Part shown: piece by piece, positions 19,339 to 28,800 of the stretch
Position numbering within the stretch: the stretch's first letter is position 1
Layout of the letters: every line of letters starts with the position of its first letter
Assembly (NCBI RefSeq): GCF_000407485.1
Contig: NZ_ASWD01000001.1
Coordinates: 1,054,001-1,118,000 of the forward strand
From: Enterococcus pallens ATCC BAA-351
GTDB taxonomy: Bacteria; Bacillota; Bacilli; Lactobacillales; Enterococcaceae
Direction of reading: 5' to 3'
DNA: 64,000 nt
The notes under the pieces: model-generated
Database searches by the model: none
Told to the model about the DNA's origin: nothing
The model's input: the letters and a program-made list of their open reading frames with translations, nothing else
Made by a program: the position numbers and the translations under genes

Positions 19339-19941
19339 GTTCTGAAAAATATACCGCAGTCTATCATTCTTTTTCTATTTGAACTAGAATGGACGAACCT
19401 CAGCCACCTTAGTTCGTTGTTAAACAACTAATTTTTTGTCCCGACGAATTCGGTGGATTATTTTCAGATTTGTATATGATAGTAAATTGGCTAAAAGAAA
19501 AACTTCTTATAAAACAGCGGAGAACTTCTGCTAGATTTCCTTATCCACTATTTAAAAGATCTAATTAAGCATGAGAGGCGCCTACAACTTATCTATTATG
19601 AAATATAATAGTTCACGAATGTTATGAGGCTAACCACTACAATCGAAATAAACAAACAGAACACCTAGTTACTTCTAGTTAATAGAAGCAGCTAGGTGTT
19701 TTTATTATCTACAGTTACAAGCGTTGCTTAAATAAAAAGAACTTTTTTTCGAGTATAAGGTAACTAGTTAGATCATTCAGGCTGGATATGAACATAAAAT
19801 TTATATTTTTGTTAGCTCTCTTTAATTAAATGATCCATTTTTGATATATAATAAGGGGCTGAAAGTTTAATTTTTCACATGACGTTTTATTGGCTGCGGG
19901 GGGAAATCTAGTAGTTGGAGTGGAATAATTGCAGTTAAAAA
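19339..19941. other. Gene-free region left of invertible segment
   Basis: No convincing gene is seen. It holds one terminator hairpin at 19660-19705 and otherwise AT-rich sequence. The promoter inside the adjacent invertible segment currently reads leftward into this region. Confidence 0.6.
19660..19705 (+). terminator. Rho-independent terminator
   Basis: Stem AACACCTAG / CTAGGTGTT with a second inner stem (CTTCT/AGAAG), followed by TTTTATT. It would end transcription from cassette A. Confidence 0.8.
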
Positions 19942-19966
19942 TTTCATAGTCTTGGAAAAACCACGA
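19942..19966 (+). repeat. Left inverted repeat (IRL) of the putative switch
   Basis: The 25 bp here reappear as the reverse complement at 21539-21563 with two mismatches. The core GTCTTGGAAAAACCA is identical. Confidence 0.8.
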
Positions 19967-20020
19967 GCCTTTGAATAGTTAAAACTCATTTTTTTCAATT
20001 TCTTATTCTTAACTGTTTTA

Positions 20021-20049
20021 ATTATAGAATAGGCCGTGAAAATACGCAA
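20021..20049 (-). promoter_or_regulatory. Strong sigma-A-type promoter inside the invertible segment
   Basis: On the minus strand TTGCGT, a 17-bp spacer and TATAAT (-10 at 20021-20026, -35 at 20044-20049). In the present orientation it reads left, out of the segment into a gene-free region. After inversion it would read right into DUF1149 and the wall hydrolase. Confidence 0.7.
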
Positions 20050-20186
20050 TATGTTTTAAAAAAATAATTAATATGGACAATTCTATTTATTCTTTATGGG
20101 TAGAGTTGGACAAAAAACGGGAGTTGATGCGGTTTTTTCTATTTACCGTCATTATTTCCGTCAATAGTAAGAAAGGAAGAAAATGG

Positions 20187-21293
20187 ATGCGTAGAGGCGA
20201 AAACATCTATAAAAGAAAAGACAAACGGTGGGAAGGAAGGTATGCGGTCGGCAAAAAAGCGAACGGCAGAAAAAAATACCGTTCGGTCTACGGGAAAACA
20301 CTACAAGAAGTAAGAAAAAAACTGTATCCGCTAAAGCTTAAATACCAAATTCTCCAAGAAGTGCAAGGAAGTTCGTGCATTTCTTTACAAGAATGGGGGA
20401 TGATTTGGCTGCGAGATTTACAGGCAGAAATCAAACCTTCTACCTATGCCAATTATGAACATAAGCTGACTCACTATGTTTTATCGGTTATTGGTGAGTA
20501 TGGAATGAACGAATTAAATGAAGAGATTGGGGGAACGTTACTGCAGTCGCTGCAACAGCGGAGACTAAAAGCTTCTACTATAAAGGTGATTTTTCGCATT
20601 ACAAATCAGTGTTTAAATTATGCGATTGAAAAGCAACAATTGAACGTAAATCCTTTCTCTCGAATAAAGCTTCCCAAGGTGAAAAAGGCAGAAAATCAAG
20701 CATTAAGTAAACAAGCACAAAAGGATTTGGAAAAAACTGCTTTGGCTGAAGCAAATGGGAAAGGACTCTCGGTTTTAATGGCTCTCCACGCTGGTCTGCG
20801 CATCGGAGAAACGGCTGCTTTAACCTGGAATGACGTTGATTTTGAACGGAATTTGATCTGTGTTAAATCAACATTACAACGAATTTCAGGTATATTTGGA
20901 AGCAAAAAAACTAAGCTTATTCATGCAAGTTCAAAGACAGCGGCCTCTATTCGAGTGATTCCGATGAGTCAAACCTTGAGAAAGGTTTTGTTAGAGCACA
21001 AAATAAAATCAGAGGGCAATTATGTGTTATCCACGAATCTTAAACCATCAGAGCCTAGGCTTTTGACTTATCATTTCCATCGTATTCGTAAAAAAGCAAA
21101 GCTGCCAGACATTCATTTTCATCAGCTGCGCCATACGTTTGCTACAAGATGTATTGAGAGTAAAGGCGATATTAAAAGTGTCAGTTACTTAATGGGGCAT
21201 AGCTCTGTAAAATTGACGTTGGACACCTATACCGATTCTTTACTGGATCAACGAATTCAAGTTGTAGAACAAATGGAAGAAGCCATTAGATAA
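20187..21293 (+). CDS. Tyrosine recombinase/integrase
   Basis: A 368-aa site-specific recombinase that cuts and rejoins DNA through a tyrosine. The N-terminal AP2-like/SAM-like part begins MRRGENIYKRKDKRWEGRY, the usual start for this family. ATG 20187 after AAAGGAAG is preferred to the ATG at 20073. Catalytic residues are Arg in HAGLRIGE, His-x-x-Arg in HQLRHTF, His in LMGHSS and the nucleophile in LTLDTYTDS. No phage or conjugation genes are near. Its flanking inverted repeats suggest it is a DNA invertase controlling the neighbouring promoter, not an integrase of a larger element (inference). Confidence 0.92.
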   Translation: MRRGENIYKRKDKRWEGRYAVGKKANGRKKYRSVYGKTLQEVRKKLYPLKLKYQILQEVQGSSCISLQEWGMIWLRDLQAEIKPSTYANYEHKLTHYVLSVIGEYGMNELNEEIGGTLLQSLQQRRLKASTIKVIFRITNQCLNYAIEKQQLNVNPFSRIKLPKVKKAENQALSKQAQKDLEKTALAEANGKGLSVLMALHAGLRIGETAALTWNDVDFERNLICVKSTLQRISGIFGSKKTKLIHASSKTAASIRVIPMSQTLRKVLLEHKIKSEGNYVLSTNLKPSEPRLLTYHFHRIRKKAKLPDIHFHQLRHTFATRCIESKGDIKSVSYLMGHSSVKLTLDTYTDSLLDQRIQVVEQMEEAIR

Positions 21294-21478
21294 TCTTACA
21301 AAAAGTAAGTATGCTGTTTGTAGGAAGGACTTGTTTTTCTCTTTTTTAGAAAGCGCTTACTAATATTTGATGTCGAATTTAAGGAACTATATTAACTGTT
21401 AAGGCCTTTTTTAACCTGTCTTTGTTGCTTAATTTGATAAATGAAAAACATAGTGAAGTCGTTTATATACTTTTTTAT

Positions 21479-21510
21479 CCGTCAATTCTGGTCAATTGAT
21501 GGTTTTTTTT
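21479..21510 (+). terminator. Terminator at right end of invertible segment
   Basis: Stem CCGTCAATT / AATTGATGG (one G-U pair) followed by eight T. It ends the recombinase transcript and, in the present orientation, blocks read-through into 21649. Confidence 0.75.
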
Positions 21511-21538
21511 GTTGGTTTAAACATGATTTTAGCTGTTT

Positions 21539-21563
21539 TCCTGGTTTTTCCAAGACCATGAAA
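21539..21563 (-). repeat. Right inverted repeat (IRR) of the putative switch
   Basis: Reverse complement of IRL with two mismatches in 25 bp. It lies between the recombinase terminator and the DUF1149 gene. Confidence 0.8.
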
Positions 21564-21648
21564 AAATTCACCTTCTATATGAAGTGAAAGTTTATCTATG
21601 ATCCGATACTGAATAGGTACTAAATGCTTAAATCTGGGAGGTGAACAA

Positions 21649-22038
21649 ATGAATATCCATAGACGGAATCCACTGGTTGAAGCCTTCCACTATGATCGTG
21701 TGAAGACGGAGCAATCAGAAGATCAAGTGCTCAATCTGAGTATTCTCCCACTTGAAACAGAACAGCCAGAACCCCTCAAGCGTCAGACAAGTACGATTGG
21801 TTTGCGCTTGGACTTTACGTTAACGGTGAAGCAATTCAAGGTGACTGGAAGCATCAGTCAAATAAACCACATTAAAGACAAGGTGGTTGAAACACGAGAA
21901 GATTTGACCGAGTCCGAGCTATCTGAATTAGCCGCACCTTTATTAGAGCTGGTCCAACGTTTGACCTATGAAATCAGCGAAATAGCACTGAATGAACCGG
22001 GTACGATGCTAGCCTTTAATGAAGTACCTACAGCATAG
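21649..22038 (+). CDS. DUF1149 family protein
   Basis: A 129-aa cytosolic protein of a family found in Lactobacillales. Typical features are the N-terminal NPLVEAFHYD, the central strand KVTGSISQINHI and the C-terminal LLELVQRLTYEISEIALNEPG. Function is unknown. The ribosome site is GGGAGG. I see no promoter between IRR (21563) and this start, so transcription may depend on the orientation of the invertible segment. Confidence 0.82.
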   Translation: MNIHRRNPLVEAFHYDRVKTEQSEDQVLNLSILPLETEQPEPLKRQTSTIGLRLDFTLTVKQFKVTGSISQINHIKDKVVETREDLTESELSELAAPLLELVQRLTYEISEIALNEPGTMLAFNEVPTA

Positions 22039-22130
22039 GCTATAACCCTTAATTATATAGAAAACAAATTGGACCTTCAAGTAAGGGGGATAGGCACGTT
22101 CTTATCTTATAGATGTAAGGAGAAAATACT

Positions 22131-23885
22131 GTGAATAGAAAACAAAGGTATCAACGGTTATTGGACAAAGAAATTTTTCGTTCTCGCTGCAAACATCCAA
22201 AATTGAAAAAAGGCATTATCGGGACTACGACACTGCTAGGTTCTGCCTCGATTGCGCTAAACAGTACCTCTGTTTTAGCCCATGCAGCAGAAGAAGTTAT
22301 TGCCACTGAAAATAAAATCAGCAGTGAAGCACCACCAACAAGTGGGTCAATTTCATTTGGAGCTGCAACAGCTGACAAAACGGCAACGACTTCTACGGTT
22401 GATCAGACCAAGGCAACTGCCTCAGCTGAGACGAAAGAAGAAGCGAAGACTGTTGTTCAGGAAACTGCAAAAGCAGAAACGAGCGAACAACCAGTTGCAC
22501 CTGATGAGAATAGTGAACAGGTCGTTTTACCTGATCAAAACAGTGCGGCAGCTGAAAACCAATCTGGAGAAGAAACGACAAATTCGGAATCGGATAAGGA
22601 AGAACTTCCAACGCCTAATTCAAATGGGGAAGAGGAAGCACCTACACCAGATCCAGGCGATACGGAGGGAGAAACACCCGATCCTACTCCTACGCCAGAG
22701 GAACCGGAACCAATTCCTGAACCAGGGAAGCCGGAGCCAGAGAAACCAAAACCAGAACCTGAGCCTGAAAAGGAAACGCCGACACCTGAACAGCCAAAAC
22801 CAGCTGAACCGGAGAAAGAGACTCCGGTAACTGAATCAGAATATGAAGTTATTTACGTGCAACAGCCGGTGGAACAACCCGTTCAAGAACCAGCTCCAGA
22901 ACCGATTGTTGTTCACTCACCGGAAAACGTGGTACCTGTTGGGCCCCAACAAACAACAGTGAGTCATGGCTCTATCAAGTTTGATCGGAATCTAACCACG
23001 ACGGAGTTCATTGAAGAAATCGGGGAAGCGGCAAGAGAAGTCGGGCAAGAACATGACTTATATGCCTCAGTCATGATTGCCCAAGCCATTCTAGAATCCG
23101 GTTCTGGCGGCAGTCAATTGGCGCAAGCTCCAAACTACAATTTGTTTGGGATTAAGGGTGAGCATGAAGGCAAAAGTGTCAGCTTTGCCACTCAAGAAGA
23201 CACGGGCGGCGGCAATATGACAACTATTCAAGCCAGCTTCAGAGCCTACGACGATTACGAAGATTGCTTTGAAGATTATGCCAAGCTGTTAAAAGAAGGG
23301 ATTTCGGGCAATCCTGATTTTTACAAGGGGGCTTGGAAGACCACGACCGAGAATTATGAAGAGGCTACGGCTTTCTTAACTGGTAAGTACGCCACCGACA
23401 CTTCTTACAATAAGAAGCTGAATGGCTTGATCGAAACCTACAACTTAACGCAATACGATCATCCGAAAGAAGAGGGGACAGCAACTAATCAAGTTGCTTC
23501 ATCGGGGTATTTACTACCATTAAATGATTTTGTCGTGTCTAGTTCCTTTGGGATGCGCGGCAGTGAATTCCATCGCGGGATTGACTTAGCTGCAGGTGAA
23601 GGCATGCCTATTTTCGCTAGTAAAGCGGGCACGGTCTTAATCGCAGAATATCACTACTCATGGGGCAATTATGTCGTGATCCAGCATGAGAATGGTGAAA
23701 CGACCTTGTATGCTCACCAACGCAACTTCGCAGTCAACGCAGGCGAACGAGTGGAGCAAGGACAAACGATCGGCTTTGTTGGTTCAACCGGGAATAGCAC
23801 CGGCAGCCATTTGCACTTTGAATTGTGCTTAGATTCAACCTTAGCAGTGGAGCGACTGGTTGATCCAGCAACAGTATTGTTTTAG
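22131..23885 (+). CDS. Secreted peptidoglycan hydrolase: GH73 glucosaminidase + M23 endopeptidase
   Basis: 584 aa, starting at GTG after AAGGAG. An N-terminal signal segment (KKGIIGTTTLLGSASIAL ... VLAHAAEE) precedes a Pro/Glu-rich linker of about 230 residues. A GH73-type glucosaminidase domain (about 285-440; SVMIAQAILESGSG, NYNLFGIKG) follows, then a C-terminal M23 domain (about 455-584) with zinc motifs HRGIDLA and GSHLHFEL. It would cut both glycan strands and peptide stems in the wall. No LPXTG is present. It lies with DUF1149 downstream of the putative switch and directly upstream of two DivIVA-domain genes, suggesting localised wall remodelling. Confidence 0.9.
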   Translation: MNRKQRYQRLLDKEIFRSRCKHPKLKKGIIGTTTLLGSASIALNSTSVLAHAAEEVIATENKISSEAPPTSGSISFGAATADKTATTSTVDQTKATASAETKEEAKTVVQETAKAETSEQPVAPDENSEQVVLPDQNSAAAENQSGEETTNSESDKEELPTPNSNGEEEAPTPDPGDTEGETPDPTPTPEEPEPIPEPGKPEPEKPKPEPEPEKETPTPEQPKPAEPEKETPVTESEYEVIYVQQPVEQPVQEPAPEPIVVHSPENVVPVGPQQTTVSHGSIKFDRNLTTTEFIEEIGEAAREVGQEHDLYASVMIAQAILESGSGGSQLAQAPNYNLFGIKGEHEGKSVSFATQEDTGGGNMTTIQASFRAYDDYEDCFEDYAKLLKEGISGNPDFYKGAWKTTTENYEEATAFLTGKYATDTSYNKKLNGLIETYNLTQYDHPKEEGTATNQVASSGYLLPLNDFVVSSSFGMRGSEFHRGIDLAAGEGMPIFASKAGTVLIAEYHYSWGNYVVIQHENGETTLYAHQRNFAVNAGERVEQGQTIGFVGSTGNSTGSHLHFELCLDSTLAVERLVDPATVLF

Positions 23886-23898
23886 GAGGGGGAATTGA

Positions 23899-24714
23899 AT
23901 GAAATTTGATGCAGAAAAGATTAAGAAAACCACGTTTCCCGTGGCATCTTTTTCGGGCTATCGGAAATACGACGTGGATGACTTCTTGTATTACGTCGCT
24001 AAGGATTATCGGCGATTTGAACAAGACAAGGAAGATCTAAAGGAAGAGATCGAGATGTTGACCACGCATCAGAAGAAACAAGCCGAAGAGATGAGCAAGG
24101 AACGTTCGGAATATGTGGTCACCATTCATGAACAGAAGAAAGAAATTGAAGACCTGGAACGCCAGCTGCGAGACCTGCAATTCAAGCAAAAGCAAGAACC
24201 AGTTAAGCCAACCGGCAGCACCTTCCAGGAAGCCATCCTGATTTCTCAGGAAGCTGCCTTGGAAATCGAGCGCAGTGCCGAAATAGAAGGTGCCAAAATT
24301 ATTGAAGAAGCCCATGTGGAACGAGGGCGCATCATTAAAGAAGCCAAAGAAGAACAAGCACAGCTGATGCGAGAAGCCCAAGCGAAACGAGAAGGGCTGC
24401 AGCAGGAAATGGCTCGCCTGATTGAACAAATGGAAGCCAAGAAACAGGAAATGGAAAGCACCCGCCAACAAGAGCTGATGAAGCTGGAACAGGAAAAAGC
24501 CGTCATGCTGGAGGAAGCCAAAAATGAATTGGCACAGTTGGCCGAACAGATGGAACACACCAAACAGGAGCTGGAACTGGCTAAGCGAGAAGAAATCAAC
24601 TTCCGCGATACGCTGATTTATGACTACAAGGCCGCTTTAGCTCGGGTCAATGATGAGAAGTGGGAGCACTGGGCCACGGCCTATCAGGAAGAATTGCAAA
24701 AAATCCAAGCGTAA
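23899..24714 (+). CDS. DivIVA-domain coiled-coil protein 1
   Basis: 271 aa. The N-terminal 50 residues carry a DivIVA membrane-curvature signature (FSGYRKYDVDDFLYYVAKDY). The rest is one long, charged coiled coil rich in Glu, Lys and Gln, with a short C-terminal WEHWATAYQEE segment. It probably assembles on membranes at poles or septa and recruits partners. It starts 13 bp after the wall hydrolase stop with AGGAGGGGG, so the two are co-expressed. It differs from housekeeping DivIVA/GpsB in sequence and context. Confidence 0.85.
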   Translation: MKFDAEKIKKTTFPVASFSGYRKYDVDDFLYYVAKDYRRFEQDKEDLKEEIEMLTTHQKKQAEEMSKERSEYVVTIHEQKKEIEDLERQLRDLQFKQKQEPVKPTGSTFQEAILISQEAALEIERSAEIEGAKIIEEAHVERGRIIKEAKEEQAQLMREAQAKREGLQQEMARLIEQMEAKKQEMESTRQQELMKLEQEKAVMLEEAKNELAQLAEQMEHTKQELELAKREEINFRDTLIYDYKAALARVNDEKWEHWATAYQEELQKIQA

Positions 24715-24730
24715 GAAAGGAACTATGCCA

Positions 24731-25546
24731 ATGAATTTTGAAGCCATTGAGATCAGGAAGCTGACCTTTAAGAAAAATGTTTTAGGCGGCTTTCGTCAGC
24801 TGGACGTCAATGATTTTCTGCGGAATGTGGCGGATGACTATGAGACCTACGACGAACGTATTCGCCGCTTAGTCGAAGAAAAGGATCGCTTGGACGCTGA
24901 GCTTGCCAAGCATCAAGCAGGACAACACACAGCAGTGACGCGATTGGAGCAGGAAAAAAATGAGTTACTGAAGAAAATTCAGCAGCTGGAACAGGAAAAG
25001 AAACAGCTGGAGCTTCAAAAAGAACCGCTGGAACGCTTCCAGGAGCTGCAGATTGAGTACGAGGATCTCAATAAGATGAAGCGCATTGCGCAAAAGACCC
25101 TGCAGGCCGCAGAAAAAGCAGCCAATCGACTGTTAGAGGAAGCTGAGAAAAAGAAAGCCACCTTGCTTTCTGAGGCGGAGCAACAAAAGACCAGCTTACT
25201 AAATGCGGCAGAAGAAGAGCGCCTGCAATACCTCTTCGATGCCAAGCTGGAAATCAGCACCCTGCAGAAGGAACAGGATCAACAGGCCAATGAACTCTTA
25301 GCCGAAAAAGCCAATTTAGAACAAAAACGGCAAGAGCTATTACAGCTGAGAACGCAAATTTGTGAGGAAGTCCAAACCTTCGCCGGCATGATGGCCGCAA
25401 CTCGACAAGAAATCAGCCAAGAATACGTGAACAGCATCGAGACCTTAACGAAGCAGAACGAAGCCGTTCGTCAAAAGACACAAACCAGCAGCACACCACA
25501 AGAACCACCAACCCTGGTACTGACACAGGAGAAAGAGGTCATGTAA
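24731..25546 (+). CDS. DivIVA-domain coiled-coil protein 2
   Basis: 271 aa from ATG 24731; ATG 24725 is also possible. The start is chosen for its spacing from AAAGGA and its match to the first DivIVA paralogue. The N-terminal LGGFRQLDVNDFLRNVADDY is the DivIVA signature, and a long coiled coil of about 200 residues follows. It lies 16 bp after its paralogue, from which it may be a tandem duplicate. The two could co-assemble as a scaffold for the wall hydrolase (inference). Confidence 0.84.
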   Translation: MNFEAIEIRKLTFKKNVLGGFRQLDVNDFLRNVADDYETYDERIRRLVEEKDRLDAELAKHQAGQHTAVTRLEQEKNELLKKIQQLEQEKKQLELQKEPLERFQELQIEYEDLNKMKRIAQKTLQAAEKAANRLLEEAEKKKATLLSEAEQQKTSLLNAAEEERLQYLFDAKLEISTLQKEQDQQANELLAEKANLEQKRQELLQLRTQICEEVQTFAGMMAATRQEISQEYVNSIETLTKQNEAVRQKTQTSSTPQEPPTLVLTQEKEVM

Positions 25547-25717
25547 GTGGGGAAGAAAGCAGAGACGGCGTCGATCTATGATCCCTTTGTCCTGCGGTAT
25601 TTAACGTTGGAAAAGAAGTTCAGTCAAAAGGTGATCTTTCTCTATGACTTCAAGGAATACAAGACGCTGAAGGAGATCTTAGTGTTGGCGGAAAAGGTGA
25701 AGGAATTACGAGAATAG
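25547..25717 (+). CDS. Small hypothetical protein (56 aa)
   Basis: Starts with GTG directly after the TAA of the previous gene, with AAAGAGG 8 nt upstream, so it is probably coupled to it. The sequence (IYDPFVLRYLTLEKKF, VIFLYDFKEYKTLKEIL) is compact, with aromatic and charged residues and no membrane segment. It is not recognised; its position suggests a partner of the DivIVA-domain pair. Confidence 0.55.
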   Translation: MGKKAETASIYDPFVLRYLTLEKKFSQKVIFLYDFKEYKTLKEILVLAEKVKELRE

Positions 25718-25859
25718 ACATATATTTATTACTTGCAAGCTAACTTGTATTAGATTCATTTAGGTATGAGTGAGGAGGGTTTGACTAGGGAAAGTAGTAG
25801 ATCATTTATCATCATCGAATAAAAAGGAAAATGGGAAAGAAAAGGAGTTGGCTTAATAT

Positions 25860-28800
25860 ATGAGTCATAATAAGCGCGTTATGGTTTATCGGAGAGAACC
25901 AGTTAAGAAGTACAAAATGCATAAGGTTAAGAAACACTGGGTAGTGAAAAGTGGGGTAGCTGGAATTGTAACAGCTGCATCTGTTGGATTACCTGGATTG
26001 GCAAGTACCGTGCTAGCTGCAGAAGCAGATACTGAAATAACCAGTAGTACTAATAATAGTGGATTAATAGAAGATGATAATAGTTCTTTTGATTCACTGG
26101 CATCTATAAATGAGGAATCTAAATTAGTAAATACACAATCTGATTTAAATAGAGCTTCGAAAACTTGGATGGGAAATCAAGACGAAGGAATTCAAGTTTC
26201 TGATGTGTATGTCGTTGACGGAAGTGGAGCAGCTGTAAGTGGAAACTATGGTGGCCTAGGGATAGATAATGGAATACACTTCCAATTAGAATTAACTAAT
26301 ACTCAAATTAAAACAGGTGATATAGTAATTATTCCTATAACTTCTGATTTTAAAACCTTATTTGGAGATGTAACTTTATTTGGTGAACTTAAAACAGACT
26401 TAAATGGTATTGGAGCATTGAGTTATGTATCAAATGAAGTAGGATTTAAGATAGAAATAACTGAAGATATTACGGAAGAAAATGCAAAAAATGTTGAAGT
26501 AACTATTCCTGGTAGAACTGGTTCATTAATGGGGTTTCAAAAGACATTCGACAATGAAACTCAGACTTTAGCAGCTAAACCCGTAAACATTTATCTATCG
26601 GGTGAACCAAAACAAACTTTGACCTCATCAATGACTTGGGGACCAAGTGGGCCACAATGGACTAATAGGAGTGATATTGCTGCAGCCCCTAACTTAATGA
26701 GAAATATCTACTCTCTTGTAAATACCAGGAGCTTGGAAGAGTTATTGCAAGGAAGAGAAATTTCAATTCCTTATGACAATATTATACAAATGGAAAAAAT
26801 AACCATTGAATCTGAGGCATCAGTAGTTTCAAGTTATACCGGCGAACATGGAGAAGATAATGTAGATGGATTTTATAATTCTATATATATGCCTTCCTCA
26901 GATGGAAATAATTTTTTTCAAATGTCAGAAGGTTTAAGTGGTAATGTTCTAAGATTTGTCCCTGTTCCAGAAGATGCTACTGATGAACAAATATTTGCAT
27001 TATTAGAGGCTGCTGGTCCACAAACGTATACAGTAATAAAAACAGGGGATCATACTTATACTACAGCCAGAAATATTGGTTTAAAAGAAAATGGATTTAC
27101 CTTGACAGACAGTAATGAGTACAAGGCGTTTAAAGATCGAACAGGTTTAGACACACCCGCAGAGTTTTTTGAAGATTTATATGGAGTAGAGTACACGGAT
27201 CCCGTTGTAATCGAAAGAATTAATGATGCATATAGAAACTATGTTTTTAGTGATTATAATTTACTACATTTCTATTTCACCGATGATTCTAGAGAACATA
27301 CTATGAGAGTCGAGTATTCAGATTCTACGGGCTACTCAACAGAAAGTAGAAGTACATCAACTGCCACTGTCGTAAATATTGAAAATCCATCATATATAAC
27401 AGTCAACTATAAAAATAATGGTAATAAGAATCAAACAGTTAAAGGTAGTGATCGAATCTTTAACTTTGCAAGAAGAGATGGAGTGTTAACACCACCAGAA
27501 ATTCCAGGATATAAATACGTGGGTTATGAAAATGCTCCAGATAGCTTTGTTGATAACGGAGATGGAACTTACACTTATACGCAGGCAGAAGAAAATACTG
27601 AATCTGTTGATTTCTTATATGAGCCTTTAAACTATACTGTTCCAGTTAACTACATCAAAAAAGATGCTGAAGGGAATGAAACCTTACTAGATCAAGGAAC
27701 ACCAATTACAGGTACTACTGGACAAAGTAGATTAGTTCGGGCATCAAGTAACTATCGGACTGAAGGACTAGTATTACTTGCTGACTCTGCAACACTTCAG
27801 TATGTTATTGGACCTGATGCTGATCCCGAAATCAATTTTTACTATCAAGAAGTTGGATCAGTCATTTACGATGTTAGCGCTTATCCAGGCGATTCTGGAT
27901 TAACAAATACTCAATATAGTGTGAATGCTGATTTGATTTCAGTTGCAAATGTGGCTATTACAAATGTTCCTGAAGGGTATCACTTAGAAGATGCTTCAGG
28001 TAATGACTATAACAATGGAGGATCGATTACTCCTGCAAGCCCAACTGAAGATACTCATCTTAGATTAGTTCCTAATGAGACTACTATCACTTATAACTTT
28101 GTTGACACAAATGGACAACCTATAGAAACTCAGCAAACTATTGTTGATAATACTACAGTTAATGCAGATATTACAGATAAATCTGTTCTTATTAATGGAT
28201 ACACTTTAAAAGCGGATAGAACTGTAATCACTGGAGCTACGGAAGAGAATAAAGTGGGAACGAAGGGTCCTGTGACGGTCACTTATACGTACGCTGAGCT
28301 AGGTAGTTATGAAATAACCAGCGACGAAGAAGGATTTACAGGTACAACAGAAATTAAGTTTACTAATGATCCTACAGACAAATCCAAGGTGCTAGAGTCT
28401 AATGAAGCAAATGTACCTACGATTCCCTATCATGAAGGATTTGATGCCTATTACAATGGTGAAAAACTTGAGTTAATTGATCCCGATAACCCAGGAGCTG
28501 GATACAAGGCTCCAACGGTTAAAGAAGGAGACGAAGATAAAAAAATAACTATTGATTACAAGCTAGCTGACGATGACAGCGACTCTGAATCGGATAGCGA
28601 TTCAGACTCAGATAGTGACTCAGATTCGGATTCCGACAGTGATTCAGACTCAGACAGTGACTCAGATTCCGATAGCGATTCGGATTCCGACAGCGACTCA
28701 GATTCAGACTCGGACAGTGACTCAGATTCCGACAGTGACTCAGATTCTGATAGCGACTCAGACTCGGACAGCGATTCAGACTCAGATAGCGACTCAGATT

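Larger units (their letters stand above)
19942..21563. mobile_element. Putative invertible DNA segment with its own tyrosine recombinase
   Basis: A 1.6-kb segment bounded by 25-bp inverted repeats (23/25 identical) and holding the recombinase gene. A consensus promoter at the left end points outward to the left, and a terminator at the right end points right. Inversion would swap them and connect the promoter to the genes from 21649 onward. Inverted, not direct, repeats fit inversion rather than excision. Confidence 0.7.

Noticed and set aside
19867-20049. 60-aa minus-strand frame at the left end of the invertible segment
   Set aside because: Its first ATG lies within the promoter -35 region. 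Only the inner ATG could be translated, and it lacks a ribosome site.
20073-20186. N-terminal extension of the recombinase from ATG 20073
   Set aside because: The 38 added residues are hydrophobic and unlike the family. ATG 20187 has a good ribosome site and gives the usual recombinase N-terminus.
19942-25717. Prophage or integrative conjugative element around the tyrosine recombinase
   Set aside because: No phage structural, replication or transfer genes and no tRNA target. The repeats are inverted rather than direct.
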